NCBI RefSeq assembly: GCF_042652785.1 | Contig: NZ_JBHSHD010000007.1 | Span: 62,001 to 126,000, forward strand | DNA length: 64,000 bases | Origin: Dokdonella_A ginsengisoli | GTDB taxonomy: Bacteria > Pseudomonadota > Gammaproteobacteria > Xanthomonadales > Rhodanobacteraceae | Reading direction: 5' to 3' | Shown: positions 11,028-20,711 of the stretch, piece after piece | Position numbering within the stretch: the first letter of the stretch is position 1 | How the letters are laid out: each line of letters starts with the position of its first letter | Made by a program: the position numbers and the translations under genes | Notes under the pieces: generated by a model | Seen by the model: the letters and a program-made list of their open reading frames with translations, nothing else | The model's database searches: none | Told to the model about the DNA's origin: nothing

Positions 11028-11198
11028 CCTCGCCCGCGCGGGGCTCCGCGCCGGCAGATCGAGGGCGCCTCAGCCGGCGCCGTTCCGGCTCGCCGCGCCG
11101 GCCGGCAGCGGCCGCCGTCGCGGCGATGATCCCTGGCGACGCCGGAATACGATTACCGGGGCAGCGCTGCCATTGCTTGATTTCCAGGGGGAAAGACC

Positions 11199-14100
11199 GT
11201 GTCCGATCGCGTTGCCACCGCGCCGCTTCGCCGTGCGCCGACTTCGCCGCTGCGAAGCGATCCGCTGGATTTCAGGCGCGCACAGCCGTCCGTCCCGGCC
11301 GCGCAGGGCGCGCATTCGCCGCGCGGCGCAGACCGGTTCGGCGCGCGATCGCCGACGTCCGGCACGCCCGGCTGCCCCGCCGCGCGCCGGTTCGCATCGA
11401 CATGGATTCCGTCTGTCCGTTCCGGCAACGCCGTGCGCGCCGGCCTGCTCGCCGCCCTCGCGCTGGCGCCGATGCCGCCGGCGCTCGCGGCCTACGCTCC
11501 GTGCGATACGCCCGCGTCCGACTGCGAGATCCTCAGCGACCGCACCTATACCGATCCCAATACCTACGACTACACCAACAAGAACACGCTCGACATCATG
11601 TCCGCGGGGGGCGTCTACCCCACCATCACGCAGACCGGCGGCACCGTCGTCACCAAGGGCCTGGGGCTGTGGAACGGCGTCACCTGGAACATGAGCGGCG
11701 GCACGATCAACGACGCCGGCGATCTGATCGTGGCCATCTACAGCTACGGCGCGATCACCTCGCGCATGACCCAGAGCGGCGGTACGGTGAACGTCGGAAC
11801 CGACGTCAGGTTCTCGATCTACAACGGCAACACCGGCATCTACACCTTGAACGGCGGGCAGCTCAATGCCCGCTCGGTCGGCCTGGTGGCCGGCTCGGGG
11901 AACTCCGCGGCGGCCTACCTCTACCTCAACGGCGGCACGCTGACCGCCAACGAAATCAAGCGCGACGGCGACAGCTCGGGCCAGCAGACGACGGCCGAAC
12001 TGCGCTTCAACGGCGGCACGCTGCGCGCCGGCAACACCGACAATCCGAACTGGATCAACTTCAACAACGGCTGGGACCGGCGCTACAGCACCACGGTCCT
12101 GGCGATCGACGCGGGCGGCGCGATCTTCGACACGAACGGGCGCAGCATGGGCATCCAGCAGCCGCTGCCCGTCGCGTTCTCGCTGGGCAGCCCGGTGGCG
12201 CCGGGCATCAGCGGCGGCGGCGTGACCAAGCGCGGCGCCGGCACGCTGACCCTGAGCGCCGGCAACGCCTACACCGGCAACACCGTGGTCGAAGCCGGCA
12301 CGCTGGCGCTGGCCAACGCGAACGCGGCGGTGAACAGCACGGTGGTGTTGAACGGCGGCACGCTCGCGTTCAGCGCGATCGCGAACGCGACGTTCGGCGG
12401 GCTCGGCGGTTCGCAGAACTTCGCGCTGCAGAACGCCGGCGGCGCGGCCGTCGCGCTCGCCGTGGGCAACAACGGCTCGAACACGACCTATTCCGGCGCG
12501 ATGAGCGGCCCGGGTTCGCTGACCAAGATCGGCGGCGGCACCTTGACCCTGGCCGGCAACAGCAGCTACGCCGGCACGACGTCGGTCAACGCGGGCACGC
12601 TGCGCGTCAACGGCACCAGCGGCAGCGGCGCCCTGACCATTGCCGGCGGCGCCACGCTCGGCGGCAGCGGCCGCGTCGCGGGCGCGGCGACCGCGCAGAA
12701 CGGCAGCCGCCTCGCGCCCGGCAGTTCGCCGGGCACGCTGACGTTCTCCGGCGGACTCGCCTTGAACGCCGGCGCCGTGCTCGATCTGGAGATCGGCACG
12801 GCGAGCGACCTGATCAAGATCAGCGGCGGCACGTTCAGCGCGGCGAACGGCATCACGATCAACCTCGCCGACAGCGGCGGCTTCGGCGCGGGCGCCTACA
12901 TACTGATCGACTTCACCGGCGCGACCGCCAACGCCGGCGCGGCGAATTTCGCGCTTGGCGCCAAGCCGGCCGGAACGTATCTCTACAGCCTCAGCGTGCA
13001 GGGCACGAAACTCGTGCTGACCGTGGCGCTGCCGCCGCCGGTGGTGACCGGCGTGAACGTGCCCGCCGACGGCCTCTACAACGCCGGCAGGCCACTCGAC
13101 TTCACCGTGCACTTCGACAAGGCGGTGACGGCGACGGGCACGCCGCGCCTGCCGATCCTGCTCGACTCCGGCGCAGCGTACGCGAACTACTTTTCCGGCA
13201 GCGGCACACGCGACCTGGTTTTCCGCTACACCGTCGCCGCCGGCCACAACGACAGCGACGGCATCACGCTGGTGCCGACGATCAACGTCGCGGCCGGCAC
13301 GCTGCGCGATTCGGCCGGCACCGATGCCGACCCGACCTTGAACAACCCGCCGTCGACCGCCGGCATCCGCATCGACACCACCGCGCCGCAGGCGACCTCG
13401 ATGCGCCTCGTCGGTTCGCCGCCGCCGAGCAGCGTGAGCATTACCTACACGGTGACGTTCTCGGAAGGCGTCAGCGGCGTCGACGCGCCCGATTTCAACG
13501 TCGAGACGATCGACGGCAACGCGAGCGGCCAGGTCGCCACGGTCGGCGGCAGCGGCGACACCTACACGGTCGTCGTCCATCGCATCGGCGGCGTCGGCCA
13601 CCTGTTGCTCACCTTGCGCAACGGCGGCACCGGCATCGTCGACGCCGCCGGCAACGCGGTCGCGGGCGGCTTCCGGCTCGGCGATGCGTTCCTGGCCGAC
13701 GTGCAGCGCCGCTGCTACGTCGACCAGGCGGCCATCGGCGCGAACGACGGCACCCGTTGGGCCGACGCCTACCTCGACCTGCAATCGGCCGTGCGCGATG
13801 TCGGCTGCGTGGAAACCTGGGCGGCAAAAGGCGTGTACAAACCCGGCAGCGCGAAGAGCGACAGCTTCCAGCTGCGCGCCGGCGTGAAGCTCTACGGCGG
13901 TTTCTCCGGCGTCGAAACCGAGCTGGCGGAACGCACGGCGGCGGTGATCGCCGCCCATCCGACGGTGCTTTCCGGCGACATCGACGGCAACGACGCGACC
14001 GACGCGGACGGCGTCGTGCTCGACGCCAACCAGATCGCCGGCAGCAACAGCACCAACGTGATCCTGATGAACAAGGCCGGCGGACCCGGCTACGGCGAGG

Positions 14101-17100
14101 ACACCGTGATCGACGGCTTCGTCGTCACCGCGGGCGACGCCGGCGGCAGCACCGGCGGCGGCCTGCGCTGCGATGCGTCGCTGGCGCAGACCCGATGCAA
14201 TTTCACCCTGAGCAACCTCCTCTTCAGCGGCAATCGCGCACTCGCCGGCGGCGGCATGAGCCTGTCTTCCAGCGCCGGCAATGCCGATCCGCTCCTGTCG
14301 AAGATCGTGTTCCGCGGCAATCGCGGCACGCTGAGCGCCGGTGCGCTCAGCCTCGGCGCCAACCAGGCCGGCGCGACGACGAGCCCGTCGCTGTCCAACG
14401 TCGTGTTCAGCGGCAACTCCGCGCCGAACTGGGGCGGCGCGGTCGGGCTCAACGTCAATCTGGGCACGATCGCGCCGACGTTCGACAACGTCACCTTCAG
14501 CGGCAACGTCAGCGGCGCGCACCGCGGCGGCGCGATCGCCAGCCAGGCCTTCGGCGGCGGCACCAGCCGGCCGACGCTGCGCAACTCGATCCTGTGGGGC
14601 GACGGCGCCGCCGACGATCCGGAGATCGTCCTCGACGGCAGCGGCACCGCCGTGCTCGAGCGCAGCCTCGTGCAGGGCGGCTGCCCCGGCGCGAGCGACT
14701 GCACCGACCTGGTCGCCGGCGATCCGCAGCTGGGCGCGCTCGGCGACCACGGCGGCGCCGTGCCTTCCCTGCTGCCCGGCGCCGGCGGCGCGGCGATCGA
14801 CACTGGCAGCTGCCGTCTGCTCGACGACCTGCGCGGCGTCGCCAGGCCGCAGGGCGCCGGCTGCGACCTCGGCGCGACCGAATACCGGCAGTCGAGCCTG
14901 ACCATCGACGTCGAAGGCCGCGGCAGCGTCACGGCCGGCGTGCCGCCGACGCCGCTCGCGGGCGACATCGTCGACTGCGCGGACCACTGCAGCGCGACCT
15001 ACGACGGCGAAGCCGCGCCGAGCGTCACGCTCACCGCGATGCCGGACGCGCTGCAGAACTTCGTCGGCTGGAGCGGCGACTGCAGCGGCAGCGAAGCGGT
15101 GGTCACCGTCGCGATGACGCAGGCGCGGACCTGCACGGCGAGCTTCGAGCCGATGCTGTTCACCGTCTCGCCAAGCGTCGACGGCGACCATGGCACGATC
15201 GATCCGTCGGCGCCGTTCACCGTCGCCGGCGGCGAAGCGGCCGTGTTCGAGCTGATGCCCGACCCCGACTACCACGTCGCCGGCGTCGACGGCAGCTGCG
15301 GCGGCGCGCTGTCCGGACCCGGCGGTACGACTTACACCACCGAGCCGATCGTCGGCGACTGCACGGTGGTGGCGCGCTTCGCCATCGACCAGCACACGGT
15401 CGACGCGAGTGTCGACGGCGGCCACGGCGCCATCAGTCCGTCCGGCGCGCTGCCGGTCGACCACGGCGCGGCACAAGCGTTCGTGCTGACGCCGGAAGCG
15501 AACTACCACCTCGACCGCGTCGACGGCAGCTGCAGCGGCACTCTGACCGGCAACGTCTACACCACCGATGCGGTGACGCAGGACTGCACGATCGTCGCGC
15601 ACTTCGCGATCGACCAGCACACGCTGACGTCGAGCGTGGCGGGCGGCCACGGCGCGATCGCGCCGGCCGGCACGCAGCTCGTCGACCACGGCGACACGCG
15701 CCAGTTCGTGCTGACGCCGGAGGCGAACTATCACGTCGACCGCGTCGACGGCAGCTGCGGCGGCAGCCTCGCCGGCAACGTCTACACCACCGGCGCGGTG
15801 ACGCAGGACTGCACGGTCGTCGCGCAGTTCGCCATCGACCAGCACGCGCTGACCTCGAGCGTGACGGGCGGCCACGGCGCGATCGCGCCGGCCGGCACGC
15901 AGCTCGTCGATCACGGCCAGACGCGCCAGTTCGTGCTGACGCCGGAGGTCAACTACCACGTCGACCACGTCGACGGAAGCTGCGGCGGCATTCTGGCCGG
16001 CAACGTCTACACCACCGCGGCGGTGACGCAGGACTGCACGGTCGTCGCGCAGTTCGCCATCGACCGGCACACGGTCGACGCGAGCGTCGACGGCGGCCAC
16101 GGGAGCATCACGCCGTCCGGCGCGCTGCCGGTCGATCACGGCGCGACGCAGACATTCACGCTGACGCCGGAAGCGAACTACCACGTCGACCGCGTCGACG
16201 GCAGCTGCGGCGGCACTCTCGCCGGCAACGTCTACACCACCGCGGCGGTGACGCAGGACTGCACGGTCGTCGCGCATTTCGCCATCGACCGCCACACCGT
16301 CACGCCGAGCGTGGCCGGCGGCCACGGCACGATCAGCCCGTCCGAGGCGCAGACGGTCGATCACGGCACGACGCAGTCGTTCACCCTGGTAGCGGAGGCG
16401 AACTACCACGTCGCCAGCGTCGACGGCAGCTGCGGCGGGACCCTGGCCGGCGACGTCTACACCACCGCGGCGGTGACGCAGGACTGCACGGTCGTCGCGC
16501 ACTTCGCGATCGACCGCCACACCGTCACGCCGAGCGTGGCCGGCGGCCACGGCACGATCAGTCCGTCCGAACCGCAAGCGGTCGACCACGGGGCGACGAC
16601 CGCGTTCACCCTCACGCCCGCGCCGCACTATCACGTCGACGCGATCGACGGCAGCTGCGGCGGCCAGCTCGCCGGCCAGACCTACACCACCGACGCGATC
16701 GTCGCCAACTGCACGGTCGATGCGCACTTCGCCATCGACACCCACACGATCGGCGGAAGCGTGCAGGGCCTGCTCGGTTCCGGCCTGGTCCTGCGCCTGA
16801 ACGGCAGCGACGACACGCCGATCGCCTCGAACGGCCACTTCACGCTGCAGCCGGCGCTCGACGACCTGGGCGCCTATGCGGTCACCGTTGCGCAGCAGCC
16901 GACCGCGCCGGCGCAGCTGTGCAGCGTCGTGGACGGCAGCGGCGTGCTCGACGGCAGCGACGTCACCGACGTCGTGGTCGACTGCGCCCCGCCGCAGCCG
17001 CATCTGCTCGTGTCGGTCAGCGACGATCGCGACCACGCGCGCTACGGCCGCCTGGTGAACTACCGGGTGACGGTCGGCAACGACGGCAGCGGCGACGCGA

Positions 17101-17810
17101 CCGGCATCCGCGTGCGCGACCTGCAGCCGCCGCAGCTGGACGGCGCGTCGGCGACCTGGATCTGCATCGACGGCGGCGACGGCGCGAACTGCACCGCGCA
17201 GGGCAGCGGCCCGCTGCTCGACACCGAAGTGTCGATCGCGGCCGGCCGCTCGCTGACGTGGCTGGTGACCGCCCCCGTACTCCTCGATGCGCCCGGCCCG
17301 CGCGTCGACTACCAGGTCGAGGTCGACGGTCCGGACACCGCCGGCGCGCTCGACAGCGACCTGCTGGTACTGCTGCGCAGCGGCTTCGACGTGATCGGCA
17401 GCGACGGCGCCGAATCGATCGGCGAGGCGGCCTGCCGCGCGGCGACCGGACGCACGCAGACGCTCGATGCCGCCGGCGGCTTCGTCTTCGAGCTTGCGGC
17501 GGGCGCGGGCAATCGGGTCGAGCCGATCGTGCAGGCGCAGGCGCCGGACGGTACCGGCTTGCGCGTCGAGCGCCTGGGTACGACCGGCGCCGCGCGCGTG
17601 CGGCTGGTGGTGTCGGCGCGCGACAAGATCGAGCGCGCCAGCGCCTGGGTACCGGCGGAAGCAGGCATGCCGCTGCTGCTCGGCATCGCCGCGAGCGGCA
17701 GCGAGGCGAGCGTGCTGCTGGAAGGCGCGGCGCAGCCGATCGAGCTGGCGCTGCCGTCCGCCGCCGGCGCCGACTTCAGCCTGACCCCGTTCGACGGCAG
17801 CTGCCGCTGA
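11199..17810 (+). CDS. Giant exported repeat protein (autotransporter-type beta repeats, beta-helix, InlB-like repeats)
   Basis: Protein of 2203 residues, probably a surface adhesin or matrix protein. A hydrophobic export segment ends in APMPPALA near residue 98. Then come autotransporter-associated strand repeats (GAGTLTLSAGNAYTG near 345, GGGTLTLAGNSSYAG near 450), an Ig/SwmB-like domain (about 620-830), a pectate-lyase-like beta-helix (about 835-1235), an InlB-like domain, seven InlB-like repeats of about 75 residues, a module shared with the carboxypeptidase at 33794, a DUF11-like domain and a short C-terminal domain. No outer-membrane beta-barrel is visible. The GTG at 11199 has AGGGGGA 6 nt upstream but gives a leader of nearly 100 residues; an in-frame GTG at 11433 would give an ordinary signal peptide but lacks a good ribosome site. 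Confidence 0.85.
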   Translation: MSDRVATAPLRRAPTSPLRSDPLDFRRAQPSVPAAQGAHSPRGADRFGARSPTSGTPGCPAARRFASTWIPSVRSGNAVRAGLLAALALAPMPPALAAYAPCDTPASDCEILSDRTYTDPNTYDYTNKNTLDIMSAGGVYPTITQTGGTVVTKGLGLWNGVTWNMSGGTINDAGDLIVAIYSYGAITSRMTQSGGTVNVGTDVRFSIYNGNTGIYTLNGGQLNARSVGLVAGSGNSAAAYLYLNGGTLTANEIKRDGDSSGQQTTAELRFNGGTLRAGNTDNPNWINFNNGWDRRYSTTVLAIDAGGAIFDTNGRSMGIQQPLPVAFSLGSPVAPGISGGGVTKRGAGTLTLSAGNAYTGNTVVEAGTLALANANAAVNSTVVLNGGTLAFSAIANATFGGLGGSQNFALQNAGGAAVALAVGNNGSNTTYSGAMSGPGSLTKIGGGTLTLAGNSSYAGTTSVNAGTLRVNGTSGSGALTIAGGATLGGSGRVAGAATAQNGSRLAPGSSPGTLTFSGGLALNAGAVLDLEIGTASDLIKISGGTFSAANGITINLADSGGFGAGAYILIDFTGATANAGAANFALGAKPAGTYLYSLSVQGTKLVLTVALPPPVVTGVNVPADGLYNAGRPLDFTVHFDKAVTATGTPRLPILLDSGAAYANYFSGSGTRDLVFRYTVAAGHNDSDGITLVPTINVAAGTLRDSAGTDADPTLNNPPSTAGIRIDTTAPQATSMRLVGSPPPSSVSITYTVTFSEGVSGVDAPDFNVETIDGNASGQVATVGGSGDTYTVVVHRIGGVGHLLLTLRNGGTGIVDAAGNAVAGGFRLGDAFLADVQRRCYVDQAAIGANDGTRWADAYLDLQSAVRDVGCVETWAAKGVYKPGSAKSDSFQLRAGVKLYGGFSGVETELAERTAAVIAAHPTVLSGDIDGNDATDADGVVLDANQIAGSNSTNVILMNKAGGPGYGEDTVIDGFVVTAGDAGGSTGGGLRCDASLAQTRCNFTLSNLLFSGNRALAGGGMSLSSSAGNADPLLSKIVFRGNRGTLSAGALSLGANQAGATTSPSLSNVVFSGNSAPNWGGAVGLNVNLGTIAPTFDNVTFSGNVSGAHRGGAIASQAFGGGTSRPTLRNSILWGDGAADDPEIVLDGSGTAVLERSLVQGGCPGASDCTDLVAGDPQLGALGDHGGAVPSLLPGAGGAAIDTGSCRLLDDLRGVARPQGAGCDLGATEYRQSSLTIDVEGRGSVTAGVPPTPLAGDIVDCADHCSATYDGEAAPSVTLTAMPDALQNFVGWSGDCSGSEAVVTVAMTQARTCTASFEPMLFTVSPSVDGDHGTIDPSAPFTVAGGEAAVFELMPDPDYHVAGVDGSCGGALSGPGGTTYTTEPIVGDCTVVARFAIDQHTVDASVDGGHGAISPSGALPVDHGAAQAFVLTPEANYHLDRVDGSCSGTLTGNVYTTDAVTQDCTIVAHFAIDQHTLTSSVAGGHGAIAPAGTQLVDHGDTRQFVLTPEANYHVDRVDGSCGGSLAGNVYTTGAVTQDCTVVAQFAIDQHALTSSVTGGHGAIAPAGTQLVDHGQTRQFVLTPEVNYHVDHVDGSCGGILAGNVYTTAAVTQDCTVVAQFAIDRHTVDASVDGGHGSITPSGALPVDHGATQTFTLTPEANYHVDRVDGSCGGTLAGNVYTTAAVTQDCTVVAHFAIDRHTVTPSVAGGHGTISPSEAQTVDHGTTQSFTLVAEANYHVASVDGSCGGTLAGDVYTTAAVTQDCTVVAHFAIDRHTVTPSVAGGHGTISPSEPQAVDHGATTAFTLTPAPHYHVDAIDGSCGGQLAGQTYTTDAIVANCTVDAHFAIDTHTIGGSVQGLLGSGLVLRLNGSDDTPIASNGHFTLQPALDDLGAYAVTVAQQPTAPAQLCSVVDGSGVLDGSDVTDVVVDCAPPQPHLLVSVSDDRDHARYGRLVNYRVTVGNDGSGDATGIRVRDLQPPQLDGASATWICIDGGDGANCTAQGSGPLLDTEVSIAAGRSLTWLVTAPVLLDAPGPRVDYQVEVDGPDTAGALDSDLLVLLRSGFDVIGSDGAESIGEAACRAATGRTQTLDAAGGFVFELAAGAGNRVEPIVQAQAPDGTGLRVERLGTTGAARVRLVVSARDKIERASAWVPAEAGMPLLLGIAASGSEASVLLEGAAQPIELALPSAAGADFSLTPFDGSCR
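15393..16742 (+). repeat. Six in-frame tandem repeats of exactly 225 nt within the giant exported protein
   Basis: Units begin at 15393, 15618, 15843, 16068, 16293 and 16518, each 75 codons with no length variation. Each starts HT or HA, contains GGHG, a conserved NYH or HYH, VDGSC or IDGSC, and ends HFAID or QFAID. A seventh, more divergent unit precedes them from about 15160. Two cysteines per unit (in GSC and in DCT or NCT) could form a disulphide within each domain. Exact unit length and high nucleotide identity suggest recent expansion by recombination or slippage. Confidence 0.93.
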
Positions 17811-17812
17811 GA

Positions 17813-17845
17813 CGATCGCGGCGCGTGCATCACGCGCCGCGATCG
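17813..17845. terminator. Perfect 15-bp hairpin between convergent genes
   Basis: Arms 17813-17827 and 17831-17845 pair perfectly around a 3-nt loop, directly after the stop of the giant protein gene and before the 3' end of the propeller gene on the other strand. There is no U tract, so it may act as a bidirectional or processing hairpin rather than a classical terminator. Confidence 0.6.
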
Positions 17846-17921
17846 GCGAGGGACTAAGGTTCCGCCGACCAGCGGCTGCGGAAGCCGGCGGCCGACCCGC
17901 GCAGCAACGCCGGCGGATCGC

Positions 17922-18554
17922 TCACTTCGGCCGGCGCACCGCCCTGATCCTGCCGCTGCTGCCGCCGCCGCAGTAGAAGCGGTCGGCGCCGTCGGATTCC
18001 AGTCCCGACACGAACACGCCGGGCGGCATCTCCAGCTGCTCCAGCACGTCGCCGGTCGCAGGTTCGACGCGGCGCAGCTCGCTTTGATCGCCTTCCCAGG
18101 TGGCGTGCCAGAGTTCGCCGTCGACCCAGGTGACGCCGGTGACGAAGCGGTCGGACTCGATCGTGCGCAGCACCGCACCGGTGTCCGGATCGATCTGGTG
18201 GATCTTGCGTTCGCGATACTGCCCGACCCACAGCGTGCCCTCGGCCCAGGTCAGGCCCGAATCGCCGCCGCCGCCGGGCGCCGGGATCGTGGCGAGCACG
18301 CGTCCGCTTTGCGGATCGATCTTGCGGATGCGGTCGTCGGCGATCTGGAACAGATGGCGGCCGTCGAACGCGGTCCCCGCATGTGCGGCGACCTCGATCG
18401 AGCGCACGGTCTCGCCGCTGGCCGGATCGAGCGCGTTCAGGCTGTCGCCGCTGGCGAACCAGACCTGCCGGCCGTCGTAACTGACGCCGTGCACGGCGTC
18501 GACGCCCTCGAAGGGACCGTACTCGCGGATGATTTGCGCAGGTGATCGTTTCAT
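17922..18554 (-). CDS. Beta-propeller protein, glutamine-cyclotransferase/SMP-30-like
   Basis: Cytoplasmic protein of 210 residues built of repeated blade-like units, each with a W or F followed by V/L-W and a D-P-x-T/S-G-x-V turn (for example LDPASGETV, IDPQSGRVL, IDPDTGAVL, VEPATGDVL). This pattern resembles the propeller of glutaminyl cyclotransferase-like and YVTN-type proteins. No signal peptide is visible (MKRSPAQIIREYG). About four clear blades can be counted, so the fold may be a short propeller. It starts 9 nt after the stop of the winged-helix regulator and is probably in the same operon. No enzymatic residues could be identified with confidence. Confidence 0.8.
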   Translation of the reverse strand: MKRSPAQIIREYGPFEGVDAVHGVSYDGRQVWFASGDSLNALDPASGETVRSIEVAAHAGTAFDGRHLFQIADDRIRKIDPQSGRVLATIPAPGGGGDSGLTWAEGTLWVGQYRERKIHQIDPDTGAVLRTIESDRFVTGVTWVDGELWHATWEGDQSELRRVEPATGDVLEQLEMPPGVFVSGLESDGADRFYCGGGSSGRIRAVRRPK

Positions 18555-18563
18555 GCGGCCATC

Positions 18564-19799
18564 CTAGCCGCCGGGCAGCGGCACCGGGAGTAACAAGGTC
18601 GTCGCGAAACCGGGCAGCGGCGGCGCCAGCCAGCGGCGCGCGCGGCCGTGGCCGAGCGATTGCACCTTGCCGGCTGTGGCCAGCGTCTCCAGCGCGCGCT
18701 GTACGGTGCGCTGGCTGGCGCCGAGCGCGAGCGCCAAGGCCGAACTCGACCAGGCCTCGCCGTCGGCGAGCAGGGCCAGCACCGCGGCATGCGGCTCCTC
18801 GACCGGGCGCGCCAGCACGGCGACCTCGCCAACGCTGCGCGGCGCGAGCACGAAGCCGTCGCGCGTCGCGCTGATCGCGGCGAGCGGACGCAGCTTGGCA
18901 CGCAGCCGGCCGATTTCCACGCGCAGGCGCGCGCGATGCGTCTCGTCCGCGTAGCGGGTGTGGAACGCCTGCGCGATCAGCACGTCGCGCGCCACGTCGG
19001 CCGGCCAGGCCTCGGCGAGCAGCCGCGCGAGCGCGAACAGCATCGGCCGCGTGGTCAGCGCGATCGTCGTGCCGCCGCCGTGCACGGCGTGGCGGCAGGC
19101 GTCGACGACCAGCGTGCGCGAGGCCAGCAGTGCCTCGACCTCGGCCAGCCGCAACGATCGCTCGCGGCCGCGCGAGATCGCGCGCGCCGCCGGCGCGTCG
19201 AGCAGCGCAGAGACCTCGTCGACTTCGGCGATCAAGGCCGGCACGCCAGCCTGGCGCGCGGCACGCGCCGCCGCGGCGAGGCGCGTGCGCGCCGCTTTCG
19301 CGTGCAGGCGGCGCAGCGCGATCCCGGCGCCGGCCAGTTCGTGCACGGCCTTCAGCGCGGGCGGCAGCGGCGCGGCGTCGAGCCGATCCAATTCGAGCCG
19401 GTCCAGTCCGCGCTCGGCTTCGTCGAGACGGCCGATCAGCAGCAGGCGCCGGATCTCCAGATGACGCGCATGCGCGGCGTTGGCGAGGTCGCCGTACGTT
19501 TCCAGCGTGGTGCGCGCCGCGGCCAACGCCTTCGTCGGCCAGCCCAGGTCGCGCGAGGCAAGCGCGATCTCGGCTTCGGCGACGACGCAGCGCGCGCGCG
19601 CCACCGCCTCCTTCGCACCGAACAGGCGCGCGGCGCGGCGCAGCAGCGCTTTCGCGCGCGCGAACTCGCCCAGCTGCGCCATCGCGATGCCGCGCAGCGC
19701 GAGCGCGGGCGCGTCCTCGCGCAGGGCGACGCGCTTGAGCGCACCGAGCGGATCGCCCGCCGCCAGCGCGCGTGCCGCCGCAGTGATCAACGAGTCCAT
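18564..19799 (-). CDS. Regulator-like protein: TPR-like N-terminal half, two winged-helix segments
   Basis: Protein of 411 residues. The first 250 are alanine- and arginine-rich helices in TPR-like pairs (RALAAGDPLGALKRVALRED, QLGEFARAKALLRRAARLFG). A central part around DVARDVLIAQAFHTRYADETHRARLRVEIGRLR looks like the winged-helix transcription domain of OmpR/BTAD-type proteins. Near the C terminus SSSALALALGASQRTVQRAL reads as a second helix-turn-helix of MarR/IclR-like type. The ATG at 19799 is chosen because GGCGGGA lies 6 nt upstream; a GTG at 19826 would add 9 residues. It is co-oriented with the propeller gene, 9 nt away, and diverges from the DUF899 gene, a position typical of a local regulator. 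The ligand is unknown. Confidence 0.75.
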   Translation of the reverse strand: MDSLITAAARALAAGDPLGALKRVALREDAPALALRGIAMAQLGEFARAKALLRRAARLFGAKEAVARARCVVAEAEIALASRDLGWPTKALAAARTTLETYGDLANAAHARHLEIRRLLLIGRLDEAERGLDRLELDRLDAAPLPPALKAVHELAGAGIALRRLHAKAARTRLAAAARAARQAGVPALIAEVDEVSALLDAPAARAISRGRERSLRLAEVEALLASRTLVVDACRHAVHGGGTTIALTTRPMLFALARLLAEAWPADVARDVLIAQAFHTRYADETHRARLRVEIGRLRAKLRPLAAISATRDGFVLAPRSVGEVAVLARPVEEPHAAVLALLADGEAWSSSALALALGASQRTVQRALETLATAGKVQSLGHGRARRWLAPPLPGFATTLLLPVPLPGG

Positions 19800-19907
19800 C
19801 CAAATCCCGCCACACTTGTCACTCACCGCCGGCGGCGGTCCGCGCTCAATCTACCGCATGACCGGCGACCGACGGGGTCGCCGGCATCGCATCGAGGAGA
19901 ACGAGCC

Positions 19908-20711
19908 ATGACCCACCGGACCGGAACGCGCGAGGAATGGCGCGCCGAGCGCCTGCAATTGCTGCAGGCGGAAAAGGAGCTGACGCGGCGCAGCGACGAA
20001 CTGGCGCGACGCCGGCAGGCGCTGCCGTGGGTGCGCGTCGAGGAGTCCTACCGCTTCGACACCGAGCAGGGCGAGGCCACGCTGGCCGAGCTGTTCCGCG
20101 GTCGCTCGCAGCTATTGGTCTACCACTTCATGTTCGGACCTGGCTTCGAGGCCGGCTGCCCTTCGTGCTCGTCGATCGCCGACGGCTTCGACGGCCTGTT
20201 CGTGCACCTGGAGAACCACGACGTGGCCTTCACCGCGGTGTCGCTCGCGCCGCTGGCCAAGCTGCAGGCGTACCGCCGGCGCATGGGCTGGTCCTTCCCC
20301 TGGGCTTCGTCGGCCGGCAGCGGCTTCAACGCCGATTTCAACGTCTGGTTCAGCGAGGAACAGCTGCGCGACGGGAGCATGGAATACAACTACCGGCGCG
20401 AGACCTCGCTCGCGTGGCGTGACGGCGAGAACGCCGGCGCCGGCGCGGAAGCGCAGCTGGCCGCGACCTGCGGCACCGACGTATCCACCTACCACCGCGA
20501 CCGGCCGGGGCTGAGCGCGTTCGCGCTGCACGACGGTGCCGTGCATCACGCCTACTCCGCCTACGCGCGCGGCCTCGACGGCGTCTGGGGCATGTACCAG
20601 TGGCTCGATCGAGCGCCGAAGGGCCGCAACGAGACCGGCATCTGGTGGCGCCGCCACGACGAGTACGACGACGCCGCGGCGGGCAGCGCAGTCGCGTCAT
20701 GCTGCGCCTGA
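19908..20711 (+). CDS. DUF899 family protein (thioredoxin-like fold)
   Basis: Protein of 267 residues matching the DUF899 family: N-terminal helix rich in E and R (REEWRAERLQLLQAEKELTR), the segment RSQLLVYHFMFGP, and the cysteine pair in GCPSCS at about 88-91, which sits where thioredoxin-like proteins carry their redox motif. The C terminus has the conserved stretch YQWLDRAPKGRNE. The ATG at 19908 has GAGGAGA about 8 nt upstream. The next gene (DUF2182) overlaps it by 13 nt, and these two families are often neighbours. A redox role is inferred from fold only; no substrate is known to me. Confidence 0.9.
   Translation: MTHRTGTREEWRAERLQLLQAEKELTRRSDELARRRQALPWVRVEESYRFDTEQGEATLAELFRGRSQLLVYHFMFGPGFEAGCPSCSSIADGFDGLFVHLENHDVAFTAVSLAPLAKLQAYRRRMGWSFPWASSAGSGFNADFNVWFSEEQLRDGSMEYNYRRETSLAWRDGENAGAGAEAQLAATCGTDVSTYHRDRPGLSAFALHDGAVHHAYSAYARGLDGVWGMYQWLDRAPKGRNETGIWWRRHDEYDDAAAGSAVASCCA

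Noticed and set aside
15160..16742. Regularly spaced repeats considered as a CRISPR array
   Set aside because: Units are 225 nt, in frame, without spacers, and encode a conserved protein domain.
11070..17036. A 1988-codon open frame on the - strand opposite the giant protein gene
   Set aside because: Compositional shadow of the repeat protein codons; no start signal and no family resemblance.
9323..17857. A 2844-codon open frame on the + strand across the kinase and giant protein genes
   Set aside because: Its product is arginine/alanine low-complexity text with no domains; the frames with clear kinase, TPR and beta-repeat domains lie in other frames. Long empty frames are expected at this GC content.
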